From contig JAFLJW010000244.1 of NCBI GenBank assembly GCA_022712815.1, positions 1 to 11,190 of the forward strand: DNA of 11,190 bases, written 5' to 3'. Positions within the stretch are counted from its first letter, which is position 1, and each line of letters opens with the position of its first letter. Shown piece after piece: positions 6,582-11,190 of this stretch. Made by a program: the position numbers and the translations under genes. This DNA is from Pseudodesulfovibrio sp. Lineage in GTDB: Bacteria > Desulfobacterota > Desulfovibrionia > Desulfovibrionales > Desulfovibrionaceae. The notes below the pieces were generated by a model. The model was given only the letters and a program-made list of their open reading frames with translations. It ran no database searches and was not told the origin of the DNA.

Positions 6582-7478
6582 TTATGCCTTGTAGGCTATG
6601 GTCAGGATGTTGCCAACCGGAAGCGAGATGGCTTTGTCAGCGAGATGCACCACTGACAGATATCGCTGTAGTGTCTGCTTAACCGATGATGGTAATGGGA
6701 AAAGACGAAGCCAGTATTGAAGAGGGTAGCGGTTCCAGATTGGTTTAACTTCGATGTTGGTAAAGCCGCATGCATCTAAAGCCCATACAATAGTTGTTGG
6801 ACAATACAACTGTATATGTTCAATGTCAATGATGGGAGAACGCAGCCCAAGGATACGATTGAGTGTACCTGTATAATCATGGGTAATAAGCGCGATCATC
6901 CCTCCGGGATGAAGGCGTGTGGCTGCGTCCTTAAGCAATGTCATGGGATCTGGAATATGTTCTAAGGTTTGAAATGAACAGAGCAAGGAAAGTGGTTTGT
7001 CTGCTAACATTCCAGGGGTGAAAACCCCTTCAATTAATTGGGGACGCAGTTCTGGTGGTGCTGTTTGAATCGCTGAAGAAGAAGGCTCAACTCCATAGAC
7101 TTCTTCGAATCCCATTTGATCCAAATGGGGTAAAAGTGCTCCATTGCCAGCCCCTACATCTATTGCAACGCCGCGTTTGTGCATTGCGACAATATACGGC
7201 TTTAATGCGCTCGCGTAGCTTTCGGCAGCGTAGCAGGCTTCCTTTGAAGAATCATAATCAGCTTCAGCATAGGCCTGGGCCAGATGGGCGTCCTTAGGCG
7301 GTGTCGGGGCATAGATGCAGTCGCACTCTGTGCAACGAACCAATTGGTGGCACATGAATTCTGGTTGTTTTCGGGACGCATAACTGTATTTGTTCAGTTT
7401 GCCTTGATCAATTTTTTGTTCAGCAAACAGAATATATTTGCGGTTTCCGCATATAGGGCAGGTCCGTTTTTTTGTCAT
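6582..7478 (-). CDS. Zinc-ribbon class I SAM-dependent methyltransferase
   Basis: This 298-residue protein begins with a four-cysteine metal-binding module, CPIC (Cys7, Cys10) and CTEC (Cys49, Cys52). It is followed by a Rossmann methyltransferase domain with AIDVGAGNGALLPHL (105-119), GVEPSS (129-134) and FQTLEHIPDPMTLL (169-182), the Methyltransf_23 pattern. An N-terminal zinc ribbon before a SAM domain is common in enzymes from polysaccharide and natural-product sugar clusters, including some C-methyltransferases. I chose the ATG at 7478 because the recognisable domain begins there (MTKKRTCPICGN). The open frame extends upstream to 7565, but that would overlap the preceding gene by 53 bases and adds residues with no family likeness. 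The substrate is unknown. It is the second gene of the operon. Confidence 0.83.
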   Translation of the reverse strand: MTKKRTCPICGNRKYILFAEQKIDQGKLNKYSYASRKQPEFMCHQLVRCTECDCIYAPTPPKDAHLAQAYAEADYDSSKEACYAAESYASALKPYIVAMHKRGVAIDVGAGNGALLPHLDQMGFEEVYGVEPSSSAIQTAPPELRPQLIEGVFTPGMLADKPLSLLCSFQTLEHIPDPMTLLKDAATRLHPGGMIALITHDYTGTLNRILGLRSPIIDIEHIQLYCPTTIVWALDACGFTNIEVKPIWNRYPLQYWLRLFPLPSSVKQTLQRYLSVVHLADKAISLPVGNILTIAYKA

Positions 7479-7512
7479 GTAAGTGCACTCTTCATGGTAG
7501 TCATGCCTGTTC

Positions 7513-9507
7513 TTATTCCTGGCGTTTCCATATTTCCCAACCAGCTTCATTGCGTTCCATGGCATAGTCGCTCGCTACGTCCCGTTTGATTCGTTCAAAA
7601 ATGCGTATTTGTCCGGAGGCAAGATCAAGGGTGCCAGGGGTATCAAAATAAATAAACGGTGCTTTTTGCTTTTGAATTTTATCCAAATTCCGCTGGTACT
7701 CTTGTTCTGTTACGGATTGTTCGTACAGGCTGAGGAAGGAGTTTCGAGGGTAGTATTGGGCCATGAGTGGCACAGTATAGGACGCCCCTGTGATCAATAA
7801 TGGATTCTCATGCTTGTGTTCAATGAGATAGTCACTTTTCTTTTTGATGGCGTTGCCATAGTCGTGGGAGAAAATTCCCCCTCCAATCACCATCGTGGAT
7901 TCGGGATTTGCATTCAAAGTGTGCAGATTGGCTTTTACAATTGTTCTGGTCGACCTGTTCCAGCTTTCTCCTGCAAGGGGAAGGACAATAATCAGAACTA
8001 GGACAAGGGGCAAGGGTAGTAGTGCGGTACGCCATGGTATGGGCCGCTGCTTCCAGTAAAGGCGGATCCTACGTATGTCGAGCATGTCAATGAGAAAGAA
8101 GCTATACAGAGGATAAAAAGTTTGCAGATGCATGGAATGAGGTCGGGCAGCATAATACGCAAGCCAGATGAGCAGTGTCACGGCAAAGGCGAGCCTTGCC
8201 CTTTGGCGTTTTGAAAGGGGGCGTTTCCCCCATAGGATAGCGCTTCGAAGTGCTATATAAACTGCATGTACGAAAAACAGAATAATTGGTGGGTCAAAAT
8301 ACAAGGGCAGTCCAGCGAAACCGCCGGAAAATCTGCTGATCTTGGTCAAGGGGAAGTAATAGGCTCCCGGCCCGAAAGCCACCTGTAACACTCCTTGGAA
8401 AACCAGAAAAGTGATAGCTAAGCTCGCTCCCCAATTGAGAGCAGCAAGGGCGATCCCTTTCCAGTCATGGAAGGGGTCTTGGGTGATGATATATGCCAGT
8501 ATGCCTACTCCCAGTGCAATAGCAGTTTCTGGGTTAATGAGAAAAGCGATTCCACAGGCACTTCCCAAGATTAGGCTGGCGGGGCGGGCTGATATTTTTT
8601 GGGAGAGGATTAAGATGAACGGAATGATGGCAAAATTGAAGAAGCGGATGCCGGAATGGTTGAGCAGTGGGATGTTCGCGTAGTTGTAAAGAAATGGAAG
8701 CAACAAAAGTAAAGGGAGCAGAATATATAGAGGATGTCGCTTGTTCCACATACGCCAGGAAAGAACCATCAACAACACATAAAGCCCTTGAATGACAATG
8801 ACCACTTGGAACTGCTGTGCAATATCAAAAAAACCAAAGGTGCGTTGGAAGATGCCTAAAAGGAACTGAAAAAAAATTCCATATCCGCTCCATATATCAA
8901 CCCCCGGCACCAAGCCTCCACCAATCTGGTTGGCAATTCCTAGAATACAGCCGGTATGTAAGTCCTGACTTGATGAATAACTTCCTAGGTAAATTGGCAT
9001 AAGAAGCATCGCGGCAAGCGGGGCTGCTACCATTAATCCCGCAACTGTGTTCATGATCGTGTACCCCCCTCGCCATGTTTTCAGCCGGGGACAGAATCGG
9101 GGAAGAAAGAATAGAATCCATCCCAGTCCCAATGAGAGCACCCATGGATCCCGTCCGACCTTTGAGTTTACCCAGAAACACAGGGCTGCTAAAGGAAGAA
9201 TGAGAAAAAGAGAAGGGCGGGCGATACCCTGATACAATTTACCGGCCAACGGGGGGATGCGGCCACTGAGCTTTCTCGAATAATTCAGATAGAGTCCTGA
9301 TATCCCGAGAAGCAACGTTGCTATAAGCGAGACTAGATGGGCGTGTCTTTGCGGCGCGTTGTTGGTTTGCGTAAAATCTATTTGCTCTTTCAAAAAACCG
9401 GTGCTGTTTCCACTTGGGTCAAATTTTAAAACTAAAAATGAAATAAGTATGACTGCCAGCGTCAATAACACAGATAAACTACGCGTTGTTAAAGCTGAGT
9501 TTTTCAT
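7513..9507 (-). CDS. Large polytopic membrane protein, putative GT-C glycosyltransferase
   Basis: This is a membrane protein of about 664 residues with a dozen or so hydrophobic segments, then a soluble tail of about 150 residues. The first large loop after the helix near 155-175 contains SSSQDLHTG, and soon after VPGVDIWSGYGIFFQFL (about 200-216). This resembles the layout of GT-C enzymes (acidic residue in an early periplasmic loop, then a D...YG motif before the next helix), which transfer sugars from polyprenyl phosphate outside the cytoplasmic membrane. I cannot place it in a named family. With the GT2 and SMR genes it would complete a GtrA/GtrB/GtrC or ArnE/ArnC/ArnT-like set. I prefer the ATG at 9507, with AGGTG nine bases upstream, over an in-frame GTG at 9519 that lacks one. 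It is the first gene of the operon. An O-antigen ligase or polymerase role is an alternative. Confidence 0.7.
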   Translation of the reverse strand: MKNSALTTRSLSVLLTLAVILISFLVLKFDPSGNSTGFLKEQIDFTQTNNAPQRHAHLVSLIATLLLGISGLYLNYSRKLSGRIPPLAGKLYQGIARPSLFLILPLAALCFWVNSKVGRDPWVLSLGLGWILFFLPRFCPRLKTWRGGYTIMNTVAGLMVAAPLAAMLLMPIYLGSYSSSQDLHTGCILGIANQIGGGLVPGVDIWSGYGIFFQFLLGIFQRTFGFFDIAQQFQVVIVIQGLYVLLMVLSWRMWNKRHPLYILLPLLLLLPFLYNYANIPLLNHSGIRFFNFAIIPFILILSQKISARPASLILGSACGIAFLINPETAIALGVGILAYIITQDPFHDWKGIALAALNWGASLAITFLVFQGVLQVAFGPGAYYFPLTKISRFSGGFAGLPLYFDPPIILFFVHAVYIALRSAILWGKRPLSKRQRARLAFAVTLLIWLAYYAARPHSMHLQTFYPLYSFFLIDMLDIRRIRLYWKQRPIPWRTALLPLPLVLVLIIVLPLAGESWNRSTRTIVKANLHTLNANPESTMVIGGGIFSHDYGNAIKKKSDYLIEHKHENPLLITGASYTVPLMAQYYPRNSFLSLYEQSVTEQEYQRNLDKIQKQKAPFIYFDTPGTLDLASGQIRIFERIKRDVASDYAMERNEAGWEIWKRQE

Positions 9508-9608
9508 CGGTTCGTGCACCTAAGATTTTCTGTGGATGTGTATTTTCTTGAATCCAAAAACAAGGGAGGATTGCGTTCAATTAATTTAGAGATAAGTTTT
9601 GGCTATTT

Positions 9609-9617
9609 CCCCCCCCC
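9609..9617. repeat. Nine-base C/G homopolymer upstream of the operon
   Basis: Nine consecutive C on the + strand (G on the coding strand of the operon) lie about 100 bases upstream of the first gene. A TTGACA hexamer on the - strand (9623-9618) directly precedes the tract, so the G run would sit in the promoter spacer if that hexamer is a -35 box. No good -10 box lies at the right distance. The rest of 9520-9770 shows no gene; it probably includes the left end of the IS remnant that follows. Confidence 0.5.
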
Positions 9618-9770
9618 TGTCAATGCCAAACTAGATAGTCGCCCCTGAAAAACATATATCCATTTGATTTTTATTGATAAAAAATCCGATAGGATGTACT
9701 ATTTTCGACCAGAGAATGCGCTCGTCATGCAAAAAGACGGTCGAACCGTACAACTTCAAACGGGGTGGTC

Positions 9771-9953
9771 ATGAAAGGGGAAAACAGTAAATCGGATCAG
9801 GTGAACTTTCTTTATCAAGATCTGATGGATCAACTCAACCCACGAGATCCACTGCTCAAATTGGCTGGTCGGATTCCATAGCAGAGGTTCGAGGATAAAC
9901 TCAATGGGTTGTACAGCGAGCACGGAAGGCCTGCAAAGCCAGTCCGACTTATG
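9771..9953 (+). pseudogene. IS5/IS1182-like transposase N-terminus with in-frame TAG
   Basis: The frame from ATG 9771 reads through NFLYQDLMDQLNPRDPLLKL and then AGRIP, TAG, QRFEDKLNGLYSEHGRPAKP and VRLM. This is the N-terminal domain of transposases whose usual text is PRHPL..LA..I.W..FE..F..LY...GRP.KP.RLMVGL. The stop at 9879-9881 falls where Trp (TGG) is expected, so a single G-to-A change would have killed the gene. Homology ends after RLM at about 9953, where the next element begins. Only about 61 codons remain. Confidence 0.65.
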
Positions 9954-10729
9954 TCTGTCCGGCTAAGAACCCTTGATATCCGTGGATTCTCGCGTTTCCG
10001 TTGACTTTATAAGTGCCATTGCCTCGATGGCCATCTTTGACAGGCCTTTGAAAACAAAAAAACCCAAAAACTCCTTGAATATGGTATGCAGAAGCAACTA
10101 ACCCACTGCACCAAAAGGAGATTTTAGACATGGCGTATACTAACACGATCCTCAATCAAGTTCTATCCTTGATTTCCCGTCCAGAGTTTGAAGCTTTGGC
10201 CGAGGAATATGGCATAGGCCGCAAGCATAGGACCTTTTCCCGCTGGAGCCAGTTCGTCTGCCTGACCTTTATTCATTTGTCGTGCCGCAAGTATGCGCGA
10301 TGGCATTCGCAACCTCGGAGCCAACAGGCGGCGGCTTTATCTCCTCGGTATCGGGAGCGTTGCGCGATCGACATTTGCAGACGTCAATGCCAAGCGGCCC
10401 GCAGAATTTTATCAGGCACTCTTCGGCAAGCTCTACCAACGGTGTCAAGCCGTCGCTCCGGGGCACAACTTTCACTTTAAAGGCAAGCTGTTCAGTTTCG
10501 ATTCTTCCACTGTAAAACTCTATCTTTCCGCCTTTCTCTGGGCATCTTTTCGGGCCAAACGAGGAGGCATCAAGCTGCACACGGTGCTGGGTCATGACGG
10601 ATACTTGCCCGCCTTTGTACGCGTCACCGATGCCCGCCAACACGATTCAAAAATGGTTAAAATGCTCAAACTACCAAAAGGTTCCATCGTTACCTTTGAC
10701 AAGGCCTATATCAGTTACCGCTGGTTTAG
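9954..10729 (+). mobile_element. IS4-family (DUF4372-type) element, truncated on the right
   Basis: This element is defined by its transposase frames. Its left limit is set where the older transposase fragment loses homology (about 9953), and its right limit where the IS5 element begins (10730). The 173 bases before its ATG carry AGGAG at 10116-10120 but no gene. I could not identify its terminal repeat, so the left border is approximate. Confidence 0.5.
10130..10729 (+). pseudogene. IS4-family transposase, frameshifted and truncated
   Basis: The start MAYTNTILNQVLSLISRPEF and KHRTFSRWSQFVCLTF match the DUF4372 N-terminal domain of ISPepr1-type IS4 transposases. Near 10290-10292 the frame shifts. 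The product continues in the frame starting MRDGIRNLGANRRRLYLLGI, which carries the first catalytic Asp (LFSFDSSTVKLYLSAF) and the second (IVTFDKAYISYRWF). Inserting two bases, or deleting one, next to AAGT at 10289-10292 would restore a continuous protein. After WFRD (about 10730) the homology ends because an IS5 element is inserted, and the catalytic Glu and C-terminus are lost. It was a DDE transposase with an AGGAG ribosome site nine bases before the ATG, and is now inactive. Confidence 0.8.
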
Positions 10730-11190
10730 GGACACACTGATTAAATCGTTTCCGCCCGAGCCTAAAATTGGTATAATTCCTTCCAAGCAATCAGCAGGAG
10801 GAAAGGATGAATCACCATGTAAGTTTTTCTGATTTGGAATACGCAACCAAGAAGAAGGTGACGCGTCGTGACCGTTTTTTAGCCGAGATCCAAGCTATCA
10901 CGCCATGGTCACTGCTGATTGCCGAAATTGAACCTTTTTATCCCAAAAGTGGAAAACGCGGTCGGCAGCCATTGGGGCTTGAGCGTATGTTGCGTATGTA
11001 TATCGCCCAGCAATGCTTCGGACTCTCGGATGAAGGGATCGAAGATGCGATCTATGATAGTCAGGCCATCCGCAAATTTGTTGGTATCGATCTGTCGCGC
11101 GAATCCGCACCGGATGCCACAACTCTCCTCAAATTTCGCCATTTTTTGGAAGACCACAAATTGACTGAACGTATTTTTGCTACCATCAAT
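10730..11190 (+). mobile_element. IS5-subgroup insertion sequence, left part
   Basis: The element interrupts the IS4 transposase gene. Its probable left end is GGACACACTGATTAAATC starting at 10730, which resembles IS5-subgroup ends (GGA...CTGA.TAA). It is preceded by TTAG, which fits the YTAR target used and duplicated by IS5-subgroup elements. The element runs off the right edge of the window, so its right end and target duplication cannot be seen. Confidence 0.6.
10807..11190 (+). CDS. IS5-family transposase, N-terminal part (runs off window)
   Basis: The first 128 residues of an IS5-subgroup transposase are present and open to the window edge. They contain the DUF772 N-terminal domain: SFSDLEYATKKKVTRRDRFL, then IEPFYPKSGKRGRQPLGLER, MLRMYIAQQCFGLSDEGIED, and DATTLLKFRHFLEDHKL. 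This closely follows the text of IS5 itself (F...E...K...TR...FL, EPFYPK.G.GR.P..LE.MLRI, LSD...EDALY, PD.TT...FRH.LE.H.L). AGGAGG at 10796-10801 lies five bases before the ATG, a strong ribosome site. The catalytic DDE domain lies mostly beyond the window. No defect is visible in this part, so it is the only transposase here that may be intact. Confidence 0.9.
   Translation, partial: MNHHVSFSDLEYATKKKVTRRDRFLAEIQAITPWSLLIAEIEPFYPKSGKRGRQPLGLERMLRMYIAQQCFGLSDEGIEDAIYDSQAIRKFVGIDLSRESAPDATTLLKFRHFLEDHKLTERIFATIN

Noticed and set aside
7479..7565. 29-residue N-terminal extension of the zinc-ribbon methyltransferase
   Set aside because: It would overlap the upstream gene, has no domain likeness, and the internal ATG begins right before the first Cys pair.
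8411..9232. Small open frames on both strands inside the large membrane protein gene
   Set aside because: The uninterrupted hydrophobic protein explains the stretch; the small frames are shadows.
9706..9744. TCGACC ... GGTCGA pair as an operator
   Set aside because: Six-base arms about 27 bases apart are too weak, and the segment probably belongs to an IS remnant.
10269..10643. - strand open frame across the IS4 transposase
   Set aside because: It is antisense to a recognisable transposase with both catalytic Asp motifs; no independent evidence of coding.

Overview
The window looks like an accessory glycan-modification locus of a Gram-negative bacterium, held between two piles of broken insertion sequences. 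I infer Gram-negative because the central genes encode a membrane-linked, periplasm-facing sugar-transfer pathway of the ArnC/ArnE/ArnT or GtrA/GtrB/GtrC kind. The mix of IS families, moderate GC content and protein style would fit a sulfate-reducing deltaproteobacterium (Desulfovibrionaceae-like). That is an impression from sequence style only and has low confidence.

Left flank (1-1437): three insertion sequences are nested. An IS3-subgroup element (transposase OrfB on the + strand, right terminal repeat ending near 929) has landed inside the orfB of a second IS3-family element on the - strand (orfA 1288-1022, with an A6G slippery site leading into an orfB stub). That element in turn abuts the last 25 codons of an IS5-type transposase (1360-1437). 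Bases 1438-1583 hold no gene, only a 9-bp perfect inverted repeat.

Centre (1584-9507, all on the - strand): seven genes form one tight transcription unit. In order of transcription they are: a large polytopic membrane protein with a periplasmic tail (putative GT-C glycosyltransferase); a zinc-ribbon class I methyltransferase; a second class I methyltransferase; the N- and C-terminal halves of a split transketolase; a fusion of a short-chain sugar-nucleotide dehydratase/epimerase with a polyprenyl-phosphate GT2 glycosyltransferase; and a small SMR/ArnE-like four-helix protein. My reading is that the SDR, transketolase and methyltransferases build an unusual, possibly branched and methylated sugar. 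The GT2 domain would load it onto undecaprenyl phosphate, the SMR protein would help flip it, and the GT-C protein would add it to a surface glycan. Only the family assignments come directly from the sequence; the sugar and the acceptor are unknown.

Right flank (9520-11190): a 9-C homopolymer lies upstream of the operon. It is followed by an IS5/IS1182-like transposase N-terminus killed by an in-frame TAG, an IS4-family transposase that is frameshifted and truncated, and an IS5-subgroup element inserted into the IS4 element at a TTAG target and running off the window edge. No tRNA, rRNA or CRISPR array was seen.
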